From positions 62,001 through 126,000 of the forward strand of contig NZ_CP051215.1 of NCBI RefSeq assembly GCF_021496725.1: a DNA stretch of 64,000 nucleotides. Direction: 5' to 3'. Made by a program: the position numbers and the translations under genes. This DNA comes from Spiroplasma platyhelix PALS-1. GTDB taxonomy: Bacteria; Bacillota_I; Bacilli_A; Mycoplasmatales; VBWQ01. The first letter of the stretch is position 1. Each line of letters starts with the position of its first letter. Under the pieces are notes generated by a model, which did no database searches, was not told the origin of the DNA, and was given only the letters and a program-made list of their open reading frames with translations. Below, piece by piece: positions 22,364-32,840 of this stretch.

Positions 22364-23548
22364 ATGAAAACTAATAAGAAAATGTTTGCTCAAGAATTTA
22401 TTCGTGATGCAATTCATAAAAATATCAACATCAATGAACCTGTAATTAGAGAATTAATTGCTAGTAAGGAATTTCAAAGATTAAGATGAATTAGTCAACT
22501 AGCAGGAGCTCAAGTTGCTTTTCCAAGTGCAACTCATACAAGGTTTACTCATAGTTTAGGAGTCTATCATGTGTTGAATCGTGTCTTTAGTGAAGTAAAG
22601 GGCGCTAATTTAATTAGTGACAAAGAAAAATTAGTTGTTAGAATAGCTGGTTTGTTACATGATATTGGTCATGGACCTTTTTCTCATACTTTTGAGAAAG
22701 TTTTAAATTTAAATGAAGATAAAGATTATCCCTTTAGCCATGAGTTCTATACTTGTGCCATCATTAGTGATGAAAAAACTGAAGTTAACCAAATTTTAAA
22801 AAAGTATCACATTGACATCAATCAAGTTACAAACATTATTAAAAAAGATCGTAGCAAATGTCCAAAGTATCAAATTCAATTAGTTTCATCACAACTTGAT
22901 TGTGATCGGATTGATTATCTAATGCGAGATGCTTATTTTACTGGTGCCAAGTATGGTGCGATTGATTTGGATTGAGTTATCAGCAATATGATTCTTGACA
23001 AGAAAGAAGGAATTTTATTTAGTTACAAGGCTCTTTCAGCAATTGAGAATTATTTGATTACAAGATTTCATATGTATCTCCAAGTTTATTTTCATAAAAG
23101 TAGTATCTTTTTTGATTTAAAGTTACAAAAGTTGTTTCAACAATTAGTTAAATTGTGAAAAGAAAACTATCAATGAAAAATTGACATCCAAAAAATCATG
23201 CCAATTTTAAAGCAAGAGAAAATTGAAGTTAGTCAGTATTTAGAATTAAGTGATGTTACTTTAATTAACTTAATCAAAGATATTATTGCTTATGAAACTG
23301 ATGAAACCTTAATTATTTGAGCAAAAGCAATTTTATACAATCAAGAAAAATATAAAATTGTTCTAGAAAGAAAAAAAGTTAGTTCAAATGCAAAAGTTTT
23401 AAATAATTTTATTTATGATACCAAAAAAGATCCAATTATGATTCAAACAGTTGACAATAAAGTTCTACCTTTAGAAAAAGTTTCACAACTTTTTGAAAAT
23501 CCAACAAAAGAACAAAAAATCTTTTATTCTTTAGCAGAAATTAATTAA
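22364..23548 (+). CDS. HD-domain phosphohydrolase (YwfO/dGTPase-like)
   Basis: 394-residue HD-superfamily protein. The metal-binding motif is clear: FTHSLGVYHV around residue 64, LLHDIGHGPFSHTFE around 105-119, and CDRIDYLMRDAYFTGAKYG around 179. This arrangement matches dGTP triphosphohydrolase-like proteins such as B. subtilis YwfO, which hydrolyse (d)NTPs. Substrate here is unproven. The ATG has a GAGG site and starts nine bases after the gltX stop, so the two are probably co-transcribed. Confidence 0.88.
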
Positions 23549-23654
23549 TTTTGCTGTTAGTTTAATTTAAAAGAAAGATATTGCGATAATTCTAATATTA
23601 TGTTAAAAATTAGTAAAAGTTTACTAACTTTTTAATTTGAATGAGGTATCTATT

Positions 23655-24764
23655 ATGAACATCTTTCCATGTATGAATAAAGTTTTTATGTATCCTGATG
23701 ATAAAATTTTAGACATGCCGTTAAATGATTTTTATAATAAGATAAGTCATTATCAATTTACTTATGAAGAATTAGTAATTATCTTAGGAATTATTTTAAA
23801 TAAAGCAGTTATTAATCAAACAAAAGCACAATTAAAATTAGTAGCAAATGATTTCAAAGAAGAAGTAGTAATTACTTTTGCAATTTTTGCTTATATCTTT
23901 ATTGGTGATGAGTACAATGATCGTATGACAATCAGTCACTTGAAAGTTAACTTACAAGAAGAAGAACGTAAGTTATTTATTGATACTTTAAATACTTTAA
24001 TTAGTGATTCAAGTCGGATTTTTCATCTTTCAAGCGCTTTAGGAAATGATAACGATCGAGCTAATATGTTTGCTGTTAACGCACTTTTAAATATTAAACG
24101 AGGTCTGGGTATTGATAATTTCCATATTACATTGTTTACTATTTATCAATCTTTGGAATTAAAGTTGAAACATTGTTTAAAAAAATATATTGATAATGAA
24201 CCAAGTGCCCAAAAGAAACAAATTAATTTTCATAATTTAGTTCGTTTAATTAAATTAATTAGTACTACCAGAGTGACTGATTCTGAAATGTCTGAAATTC
24301 TAAAATCTTTAAGAGAATATTTACGTTATTTTGAAAAAATTAATCCGGGTGGTCAAGCAGCAAGATATGAAGCAACTCCCAATAATAATTATTTTAATGA
24401 GAAGAGTTACTCATTTATTAATGAAAGAGAACTATTAGAGAACTTTGTTCAAGCTTTAACTTTGTTGCAACAGTTGTATATAAAATTAATTGAAATTTAT
24501 GATAGTAAAGAATCAGAAGCAAAGCATGATTTTGAAAGCAATGCTTTGGATAAAAATTTAGCAGAATTAATTGGAGCCAACTTTAATGATGATGAGAATC
24601 TCTTTAATAACAAATTACTTAATTTGTTAGATCATCAAATTTTTGGAGATTATCAAGAATTAGTTAACTTAAGTTATGAAGAACTAACTGATTTACGTTT
24701 TTTAATTAGAATTGGATTTATGAAATCAATTAATCAAGCAGTTAGTCAATTTTTAAAAAAATAA
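23655..24764 (+). CDS. Conserved-looking protein of unknown function, possible HEPN-like fold
   Basis: 369-residue soluble, helix-rich protein with no tryptophan TGA. I recognise no family with confidence. A central stretch (SLELKLKHCLKKY ... HNLVRLIKLI ... GGQAARYE, about residues 175-240) resembles the helix pattern of HEPN domains, but the Rx4-6H RNase motif is not evident, so an active nuclease is not claimed. The ATG at 23655 follows GAGGT at 23644-23648 and is preferred to the upstream TTG. It lies between two housekeeping genes and uses host-like codons, suggesting a resident gene rather than a recent arrival. Confidence 0.7.
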   Translation: MNIFPCMNKVFMYPDDKILDMPLNDFYNKISHYQFTYEELVIILGIILNKAVINQTKAQLKLVANDFKEEVVITFAIFAYIFIGDEYNDRMTISHLKVNLQEEERKLFIDTLNTLISDSSRIFHLSSALGNDNDRANMFAVNALLNIKRGLGIDNFHITLFTIYQSLELKLKHCLKKYIDNEPSAQKKQINFHNLVRLIKLISTTRVTDSEMSEILKSLREYLRYFEKINPGGQAARYEATPNNNYFNEKSYSFINERELLENFVQALTLLQQLYIKLIEIYDSKESEAKHDFESNALDKNLAELIGANFNDDENLFNNKLLNLLDHQIFGDYQELVNLSYEELTDLRFLIRIGFMKSINQAVSQFLKK

Positions 24765-24833
24765 AAAAACAATAATTAATTAGGTATAATAGAAATATTT
24801 TTATAAAATGTTTTTATTAAGAGGAGTCAGTCA

Positions 24834-26483
24834 GTGAAAGAAAGTAGTTACATAATTAGTACAATTCAAAAAATGCTTGTTAGCGCATTAAAACTAACAG
24901 AGTATCAAGTTGAAGAAAATGATATTCCTGTTGAACTTAATCAACAAAAAAATAATTTTGGTGACTATGCTTCAACAATTGCTTTGCAGTTAGCTAAAAA
25001 GTATCATAAGAAACCAGCAGATATCGCACAAGAAATAGTTAGCAAAATTGAAAAAAATAATTTAATTGAAAAGATTGATATTTTAGGAGCAGGATTTATT
25101 AACTTCTATCTTAGTCCTAGTAGTTTCTATCAAATTCTAGTTGAGATTCTTGATCAAAAAGAAAATTATGCTAAGTTAGAAACTAATAATTTAAAGTATA
25201 ATGTTGAATTTATTAGCGCTAATCCAACAGGGTTGTTGCATTTAGGTCATGCAAGAAATGCAGCGATTGGTTCAAGTTTAGCCAATATTTTAGAGCATAG
25301 AGGCTATCAAGTAATAAGAGAATACTACATCAATGATGCTGGCAATCAAATCAACATTTTAGCAATATCAATTTTTATTCGTTATCAAAATCTTTGTGGA
25401 GCACAGTTAGAATTACCTGAAGATAGTTATCGTGGTCCAGAAATAATTGCAGCAGCACAAACTTTTAAAGATAAGCACGGAAGTGAATTTTATCAAAAAG
25501 AGTTTTCTTCTGAGATAAATAAAGTACTTGCAGAGTTTGGGATTGATTACATGCTAAATGAAATCAAGACTGATTTATCAAATTTTGGTGTTGAGATGGC
25601 AGTTTGATTTCATGAATCAAGTGTCTATCAAGATGGATCAATTAAAAAAGTGTTAGATATTCTAGCAAAGAATAATAATAGTTATCAACTTGAAGGAGCT
25701 ACTTGATTAAAAAGTAAGCAATTTGGTGATGATAAAGATCGTGTGATTGTTAAGTCAGATGGTACTTATACTTATATGTTGCCAGATGTTGCCTATCATG
25801 ATAATAAATATCATCGTAGTGATTTATTAATCAATATTTGAGGTGCTGATCATTCAGGATATATCAATCGAATTAAAGCAGGTTTAGCGGCACTATCAGA
25901 TGATCCTAATAAATTAATCATTGTTCCAACACAAATGGTTCGTTTAGTGCAAAATGGTGTTGAGCATAAAATGTCAAAGCGTGCAGGAACTGCTATCACA
26001 ATGAAAGATTTACTTCAAACTGTTGGCAAGGATGTTTTACGTTATTTCATGATTTCTCGTGCATCTGAAACACATTTAGACATTGATATTGATATTGCAA
26101 AAAGTAAGAATCAAGATAATCCAGTATTTTATCTGCAATATGCTCATGCAAGAATTAATCAAATTATCAGTCAAGTACCAAATTTTAAAATGGTTCAATC
26201 AATTGATTTGCTAACTCATAAAAAAGAAAAAGAACTATTAATTTTAATTGATGAGTATCTTTTAACTTTAAATCGCGTTGTTAGTACATTTCAACCACAT
26301 TTATTAGCTAGTTATTTGCAAAGATTAGCAAAAACATTTCACTCTTATTATAATGAGTGTAAAATTATTAACATTGATAATAAAGAGTTAACTAATCAAC
26401 GTCTAACATTAGTCTGGGCAGTTAAATATCTATTATCTAATGGGTTAAATTTAATTGGTGTTTCTGCACCAAATAAAATGTAA
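24834..26483 (+). CDS. argS: Arginyl-tRNA synthetase
   Basis: 549-residue class I synthetase. The N-terminal Add1-type domain ([14 protein letters not shown]) precedes the HIGH motif [15 protein letters not shown] (about residues 129-143); KMSK appears as HKMSKRAGT near residue 378. The start is GTG, chosen because AAGAGGAG lies upstream at proper spacing. A perfect TATAAT at 24785-24790 may be its -10 box. TGA tryptophans are in frame. rpoE follows. Confidence 0.95.
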
Positions 26484-26507
26484 GAAGGGAAAATTAGAGG
26501 TGAAAGT

Positions 26508-26951
26508 ATGGAAACTAACTTATTAGAAATTGCTTATAAGTATTTAGAGAAGCGTAAAAAGGCTAGTTTTAGTGATATTTGAAAGCATGTTAAGAAAGAA
26601 TTAAATATCAGCCCCGAACATGAAGAAAAAGTAATTGGAAATCTTTATACAGGAATGATTTTAGATACACATTTCTTTTTAAAGAGTGACAAATTATGAT
26701 ACCCAAGAAGTCAAGTATCTTTAGATGAAATTAAGTCACAAGTTACTTCAATTGCTCAAGATCATGATGAAGAGTTTGATTTATCAGAAGATATTACTGA
26801 TTTATCAGAAAGTTTTGTTGAAGAAGAAACTGAAGATGATGAAGAGGATGACGACACCATCTATATTGCTGAAGATAGTTATGATGATGGTGATCAAGAA
26901 CTTGATTTAGATTTAAATAAAAAAGCTTTACAAGAAGAATTTCAAGGTTAA
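26508..26951 (+). CDS. rpoE: RNA polymerase delta subunit RpoE
   Basis: 147 residues: a folded N-terminal HARE-HTH domain (LEIAYKYLEKRKKASFSDIW) of about 85 residues, then a strongly acidic, probably disordered tail rich in Asp and Glu, the hallmark of the Firmicutes/mollicute delta subunit. Delta speeds recycling of RNA polymerase and displaces nucleic acids. It is followed after nine bases by pyrG, the same order as in Bacillus. RBS AGAGGTG. Confidence 0.93.
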
Positions 26952-26960
26952 GGAAAAAAG

Positions 26961-28562
26961 ATGGAAACTAAGTATATATTTGTTACTGGAGGAGTTGTTT
27001 CTTCGTTAGGAAAAGGAATTGTTGCAGCATCAGTTGGCAGAATTTTAAAGCAACGAAAATTAAAAGTATTCATGCAAAAAATTGATCCTTACATCAACAT
27101 TGATCCAGGAACAATGAGTCCCTATCAACATGGTGAAGTTTATGTTACTAGTGATGGTGCTGAAACTGATTTGGATTTAGGACACTATGAACGTTTTATC
27201 GATGAAAATTTAACGCAACAATCTAATGTTACAGCAGGAAGAATTTATCAATCAGTAATTGAAAAAGAACGAAAAGGTCTTTACAATGGAACAACTGTCC
27301 AAGTGATTCCTCATGTTACTGATGAAATTAAAGCACGAATTTTTAAAGTAGCGCAAGAAAGCAAGGCAGATGTCATCATCACTGAAATTGGTGGAACAGT
27401 GGGTGATATTGAATCACTAGCTTTTATTGAAGCAATCAGACAAATTCGTTACGAAAAAGGTAAGGAACAAGTTGCTATTATTCACACTACTTTGATTCCA
27501 TTTTTAGGTGCAGCAGGAGAATTTAAAACAAAGCCAAGTCAGTATTCGGTTAAAGAACTACTTTCTTTAGGAATCCAACCAGATATTTTAGTGTGTCGTA
27601 GTGATGCACAAGTCCCAAGTTCAATTTTAGATAAGTTGTCACTATTTTGTAATGTTCCAAGAGAATATGTCCTTTCACTTCCTGATTGCAGCAATATCTA
27701 TCAAGTTCCATTAGTGCTAGCAGAACAAAAAATTGATTTATTTTTAGCTAACCTTTTAAAGTTAAAAATAAGTTCATTAGATATGAAAGAATGACAAACA
27801 ATCAACAATAAAATTGATGACATTAAAAATGAGACTAGAATTGCTATTATTGCTAAGTATGCTAACTTAACTGATGCTTATTTATCAGTGATTGAATCAT
27901 TGAAAATTGCTGGGTTTAATTGCAATACTAAAGTAAAGTATGACATTCTTGATGCAGAAAAACTAACTGTTAAAAATCTTAAAGAAACATTAGGTAAGTA
28001 TGAAGGGATTATAGTTCCTGGCGGGTTTGGTGCAAGAGGAATTGAAGGTAAGATTTTAGCAATTAATTATGCTCGAACTCATAAGATTCCTTTCTTAGGA
28101 TTGTGTTTGGGAATGCAGTTAGCATGTATTGAATTTGCTCGAAATGTTTGTAAGTTAGAAAATGCTAACTCAACTGAGTTTGATTTGCAAACTCCTTATC
28201 CAATTTTAGATTTACTAAGAGGAAAATCTTATAGTGATCAAATGGGTGGGACTTTACGTTTAGGAAATTATCCAGCAACTTTAAAAAGTAACACACTAGC
28301 AAGCAAACTTTATCAGAAATCAATTGTTGAAGAAAGACATCGTCATCGCTATGAATTTAACAATGATTTTCGTCAAGAGTTAAGTGATAAAGGTTTGATT
28401 TTTAGTGGTACCTATCAAGAGCAAGATTTAGTTGAAATTATTGAATTGCCAAGTAAGGTTCATCCATTTTTTATTGCAAGTCAATTTCACCCTGAGTTTA
28501 CTTCAAGAATCAATCGCCCTAATCCATTATTCTTAGGATTTATCAAGGCTGTGACTAAATAA
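26961..28562 (+). CDS. pyrG: CTP synthase
   Basis: 533 residues. It makes CTP from UTP using glutamine and ATP. The N-terminal synthetase domain begins [16 protein letters not shown] and has the [20 protein letters not shown] stretch; the C-terminal class I amidotransferase domain has the nucleophile in [10 protein letters not shown] (Cys near residue 381) and the catalytic FHPEF near the end. TGA at 27792-27794 is Trp. It forms an operon with rpoE. Confidence 0.97.
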
Positions 28563-28599
28563 AATTTAAATTTGGGTAGTTATAGAGTTAATCATCGTG

Positions 28600-28605
28600 T
28601 ATAAT
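28600..28605 (+). promoter_or_regulatory. -10 box of fba
   Basis: Perfect TATAAT in the 86-base gap between pyrG and fba, 43 bases before the ATG; no clear -35 box. Confidence 0.45.
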
Positions 28606-28648
28606 TGCTCTTAGAAATTAAAATATTTAATTTATTAGAAGGTGTATA

Positions 28649-29518
28649 ATGGAAAATTTTATTAATGCTAAGTCTTTAGTTGATAAAGCTAGAGCAGGAA
28701 AATATGCTGTTGCTCATTTTAATATCAATAATTTAGAATGAACAAGAAGCATTTTAGAAGTAGCGCAAGAAACACAATCAGGAATTATTATTGGTGTTTC
28801 AGAAGGAGCAGCTAAATATATGGGTGGCTATCATGTTGTTGGCAATTTAGTTAAGTCTTTAATGCAAGATTTGAAAATTACTGCTCCAATTGCCTTACAT
28901 TTAGATCATGGGCAATCATTTGAAGCATGTCAACAAGCTTTAGAAGCAGGTTTCACTTCAGTGATGTTTGATGGTTCACATTTAAGTTTTACAGAAAACT
29001 TAGCAATAACTAAAAGAGTTGTTGAACTAGCTAAAAAATATAATGCTTCAGTTGAAGCAGAAGCTGGCTCAATTGGTGGAGAAGAAGATGGCGTTGTTGG
29101 ACTTGGTGAGGTAGCTGATCCAAATGAATGTAAGCAATTAGCTGATTTAGGGATTGATATCTTAGCAGCAGGAATTAATAATGTTCATGGACCTTACCCA
29201 GAAGGTTGACAAGGTCTAAACTTTGATTCTTTACAAAAAATTGCGCAAGTAAGCAATAAACCATTAGTTTTACATGGTGGTTCAGGAATTCCAAAAGAAC
29301 AAGTTAGCAAAGCAATTAGTTTAGGAATTTGTAAAGTAAATGTGAACACTGAGTTGCAAGAAGTTTTTGCGGCAGCAATTAGAGAATACATTGTTGCAGA
29401 TAAGGATAAGACTAAAAAAGGTTACGATCCAAGAAAAATTATGCGTGCACCAATGGATGCAATTAAGAATACAGCAAAAGAGTTACTGACAGAATTTGGT
29501 TCTTTAGGTAAGTCATAG
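28649..29518 (+). CDS. fba: Class II fructose-1,6-bisphosphate aldolase
   Basis: 289-residue zinc-dependent aldolase of glycolysis. Family motifs: AVAHFNINNLEW near the start, the metal/substrate region LHLDHGQSFE (near residue 85), EAEAGSIGGEEDG, and ALHGGSG-like LVLHGGSGIP near 210. A GAAGGTG site precedes the ATG. TGA at 28739-28741 and 29207-29209 are tryptophans. It should work with the fructose route (fruA-fruK) at 41926-44506, splitting the bisphosphate that FruK makes. Confidence 0.95.
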
Positions 29519-29584
29519 TTTTAAAAATAATTTATAAGTGATTATTTTTTAGATTATCAATGATACATTCATGATAAAATTAAT

Positions 29585-29676
29585 ATGTAAGACCTAAATG
29601 TTAGTTGATGACAGATAAGCTTAGTTTGCTTTGGAATCTAACCGCGGTGTAAACGCGGAACCATTTAGGCATTTTT
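29585..29676 (+). ncRNA. Candidate structured RNA A (three-way junction)
   Basis: An RNA-like element starting TGTAAGAC. A closing stem CCTAAATG (29593-29600) pairs with CATTTAGG (29662-29669) and is followed by T's. Inside are a hairpin AGATAAGC/GCTT...ATCT (29613-29639) and a GC-rich hairpin CCGCG-GTGTAAA-CGCGG (29642-29658), striking in DNA this AT-rich. A related element with compensatory changes lies at 30564-30650 on the other strand. A TAAAAT at about 29573 could be a -10 box. It does not match tRNA, SRP RNA or a riboswitch that I can name. Not part of fba, which ends 67 bases earlier. Confidence 0.5.
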
Positions 29677-29720
29677 TATGATTAAATCCCATTTTGAACA
29701 GCTACAATAAAGTAGATTCG

Positions 29721-30542
29721 TTAAATGGGATTTATTGCTTCACATTTTAAACACAATTTTGATATTGTTTGACATTGTTCTTTTATAGTATAGTGACAAA
29801 AACAAGAAATTTTTTTATGAATAGTATCAAAAAACATATCTATGTCTTTATCTCAATCTTTTTGAGAACCTATAATGATTCTACACATAGAGGAAGTTAA
29901 ACCAGCATAGTAATCAGAATATCTTATTAAAGGTGATATTGATGAATCTAATTGTGTTACAATTATTTTCACATTATTAAATTTAGAATTTATATATAGT
30001 GATGTATTTATATAGCCTTCAAGCGATTCAAGATTATTTTTACGATTTATTTTCGGTGTAGATTTTCTTTGATCAATAAATATTTTTATCGCAATTTCTT
30101 CATTAAAATTGATATTTGATTTATTTAAAGTTCTGTCTACTAGATAATAAACCATCATATTATATATTGCGTCCAAATTTAAAGCTCTATTATTTTTTGC
30201 TTTTCATTTTTTTAAATTACAATGGATGCTTATATTTTGTTGATTAAAATTTTTTATATTTTCAATTAAAAATTTTTTATTATCATATGATAGTGTATGT
30301 CATTTTAGTTCTCTGTCTTTTTTTGTATTTTCTGACAAGATATATTGCGCTAAATTTTGCTCATTATTTTTTCGATATGCTTTGATAGAATTTTCTGTTT
30401 TTAAAATATTAGCTTTAATTTTAGTTTCTATTTTTTGAATTTGAGTGTGGTCATTAGAAATATTATAAAACCCAGCGATAGTAAAAAACGCTGATGTAGT
30501 ATTTCCACTTTCATCTAAATAAAAATTAATAAATCATTTCAA
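29721..30542 (-). CDS. DUF3800 family protein
   Basis: 273-residue protein of the DUF3800 family, identified by the N-terminal NFYLDESGNTT (acidic pair Asp/Glu) and by the C-terminal LDSSISPLIRYSDYYAGL, the two conserved ends of that family. Its activity is not established; family members are often found near mobile or defence genes. No in-frame ATG exists ahead of the conserved start; TTG at 30542 with GGGGG nine bases upstream is the best start. ATA codons are common. It is embedded between two related structured RNAs and is the only gene between fba and the ABC exporter on the minus strand. TGA tryptophans (for example in ELKWH) are in frame. Confidence 0.75.
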
Positions 30543-30563
30543 AAGATATAAACCCCCATTTAT

Positions 30564-30650
30564 AAAAAAAGAGGGTTGCCCCTCCAGCATAGAACTGTCC
30601 GTGCTTACATCACGGTTAAGCTTTGCTACATAATTCTATGTCTTACAAAT
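30564..30650 (-). ncRNA. Candidate structured RNA B with intrinsic terminator, upstream of the DUF3800 gene
   Basis: Read on the minus strand it begins TTTGTAAGAC, like RNA A. A closing stem CATAGAA (30640-30634) pairs with TTCTATG (30593-30587). Inside, AGC-AAA-GCT and the hairpin CCGTG-ATGTAAG-CACGG (30615-30599) follow. It ends in a strong terminator: GAGGG-GCAA-CCCTC (30584-30571) and seven T's. The DUF3800 start lies 22 bases beyond, so this is either a stand-alone small RNA or a transcription-attenuating leader. A TATAAA lies just upstream of the GTAAGAC start. Confidence 0.55.
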
Positions 30651-30754
30651 TTATAGTAACATTTTATTTAAAAAAATAACAGCAATTAAATTATTTTTAT
30701 TTTTTTTGTTACAATTAAACAAAAATAAACTTTAAAAAAGTTCCGAGGTTTTTT

Positions 30755-31474
30755 GTGAAAAAAAAGATAATTGAGATTACTAATTTAGAAAAGACTTTTG
30801 CTAGCAAAGTTATTCTTAAAGATGTCAACTGAAGTGTTGAAGAAGGAGAACGAGTAGCAATTTTAGGAGCTAATGGTGCTGGTAAGACAACATTTGTCGA
30901 AATGATTAGCCAAGTTTCTAAACCAACAAAAGGAAAAATTAAAATCAATTTAGATGGAAATATTAAATCACAAATTGGAATTCAATTTCAACAAGGTGAT
31001 TGAATTCCAGGGTTAAATGCGCAAGATCTTTTAGAATTTTATCATCACCTTTTTCCTGAGTTCAGTGAAAAAAGAGAAAAAGAATTAGCAGAGATTTTTG
31101 AGATTAATGAATTTAGAAAAACTAGTTTAACTAAATTATCTGGTGGTCAGAAGCAGCGCTTTAATGCAATGCTTTCAGTTTTAAACAAACCGAAGATTGT
31201 GATTCTAGATGAACTAACAGTTGGTTTAGATATGGAGTTACAATTTAAAATTTTAAACTTCTTTAAAAAAAGTACTAAAGAAGAAAAGCAAACTTTATTA
31301 ATTGTTTCTCATAATGCCCAAGAAGTTGAAATGTTGTGCACAAGAATGATTATCATTGGAAATCAAGGAATTTTCTTTGATGACTCAATTAAAAATGTTC
31401 AAAAAAATTATGGTGGGGTAAGAAATTTAATGGATAATTATTTTAGAAAGGAACTAAAAAATGGCAAAAAATAG
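30755..31474 (+). CDS. ABC transporter ATP-binding protein (ABC-2 exporter)
   Basis: 239-residue single-domain ATPase. Walker A is GANGAGKTT (about residues 40-48), the Q-loop follows in IGIQFQQGD, the signature is LSGGQKQRF near 132, and Walker B is IVILDELTVGLD, with Leu where most have Pro after Glu. It starts at GTG (RBS CGAGG is weak). It overlaps the permease gene by 14 bases, so the two form a half-transporter pair. The substrate cannot be told; related pairs export drugs, peptides or lipids. Confidence 0.88.
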
Positions 31475-32294
31475 ATTTTCTAGTTTCAAACGTAAAAGTG
31501 AAAATTATTGAGGACTCTTTAAATTAATTGGTAAATCTTTTTATCGTAATCCTCGTGGACCACTTTTTCTTTATATTGTTCCTGTTTTTTTCTTAGTACT
31601 ATTTTATTTTGTTCTGGGTAATGGGATGGACAATGCAGGTAAAGTTAGCTTGTTGTCTAGTTACTTGTTATTACCAGGGCTAACGATTTTAACTTCTTTA
31701 GCTCCAGCAATTGTTGAATGAAAAAATTCAGTTTTTTTAAAGCGAATTGACAGCACAGGAGTAAACAAATCTTTATTTTTATTAGCATTGTGAAGTTTTT
31801 ACTTTTTAGTTGGATTAAGTGGCATCTTTTTTCAATTTCTTATCGCCTTAGCTTTAGGGAATAAAATTTTTATCGAACATTTGCCAACGATTCAATGAGG
31901 ATACTTTATTTTAGGAGTTTTCTACACAATTATTTTAGCAATAGCAATTGCTACTCTATTAGGCGGACTTTTTAGTAATGAAGGAGTAATGCAAGGACTG
32001 ACAATGATGATTTATTTTTTATCAATTTTCTTATCAGGGATAATGTTGTATCCAACTTTATATGAAACAAGTGAATTTATTAGAATCTTTACTTATTTAA
32101 TTCCTCAAAAATATGCATCTTTCTTAATTTTAATGGCTCAAGATGTTAAAGGACTAGCAGGAGAATTTAACAATGCTAATCCAAATCATCAAGATTTTAC
32201 AGCTGTTTGACAATTAATAGTTGGTGGATTATTGTTTATTATTTTCTTTTTTGTAATCACTAACTTTACTTTTAAATGAACTGCTAAGCGATAA
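31461..32294 (+). CDS. ABC-2 type transporter permease
   Basis: 277-residue membrane protein with about six hydrophobic segments, after a basic amphipathic N-terminus (MAKNRFSSFKRKSENYW). The region LSIFLSGIMLYPTLYET and the preceding large loop fit ABC-2 permeases. RBS AGAAAGGAAC lies inside the ATPase gene. TGA at 32208-32210 is Trp. Partner of the ATPase at 30755. Confidence 0.85.
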
Positions 32295-32385
32295 CAACAA
32301 ACTTAATTTGCATTTTATTTAATTATGTCTTTTATTTTTTGTTAGAATTATAGGTAAAGAATTAGAATGATAAGGAAGTGTCTTA

Positions 32386-32823
32386 GTGAATAAAAAGGTA
32401 ATTGCGATTGCTAACGATCATAGCGCATCTGAATTTCGTAAACCAATTATTGAATATTTAGAGCAAGCAGGATATGAAGTTTTAGATTTAGGAACAAAAG
32501 ATTCCAAACCAGTAGACTATCCTGATTTTGGTGTCAAAATTGCTAAAGCAATTGTTGCACAGAAAGCTGAATTAGGGATTGCTATCTGTGGAACAGGAAT
32601 TGGAATTAGTATTGCAGCTAACAGGTTTCATGGCGTTAGATGTGCTTTAGTGTATGAAGAAGAAACAACAAGGTTAGCAAGACAACATAATAATGCTAAT
32701 GTGATTGCGTTAGGAGCAAGAATTATTTCTTCTTATAAAGCAGTTGAGTTAGTAAAGATATTTTTAGATACACCAATTAGTTCTGAAACTCGTCATCAAA
32801 ATAGAATTAAAAAATTGGATTAA
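32386..32823 (+). CDS. rpiB: Ribose-5-phosphate isomerase B
   Basis: 145-residue RpiB/LacAB-family isomerase interconverting ribose-5-P and ribulose-5-P in the pentose phosphate pathway. Motifs: [14 protein letters not shown] (phosphate binding), [18 protein letters not shown] with the catalytic Cys near residue 68, and [14 protein letters not shown]. The start is GTG with GGAAG upstream. glyA follows after 17 bases, so the two are probably co-transcribed. Confidence 0.94.
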   Translation: MNKKVIAIANDHSASEFRKPIIEYLEQAGYEVLDLGTKDSKPVDYPDFGVKIAKAIVAQKAELGIAICGTGIGISIAANRFHGVRCALVYEEETTRLARQHNNANVIALGARIISSYKAVELVKIFLDTPISSETRHQNRIKKLD

Positions 32824-32840
32824 AGAAAGAAGGAAACAAA

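Noticed and set aside
29630-29660. ACCGCGG in RNA A resembles the T-box ACCGCG motif.
   Set aside because: The rest of the T-box (specifier stem, GGTGG before it, tRNA-synthetase or amino-acid gene downstream) is absent, and RNA B has CCGTG instead.
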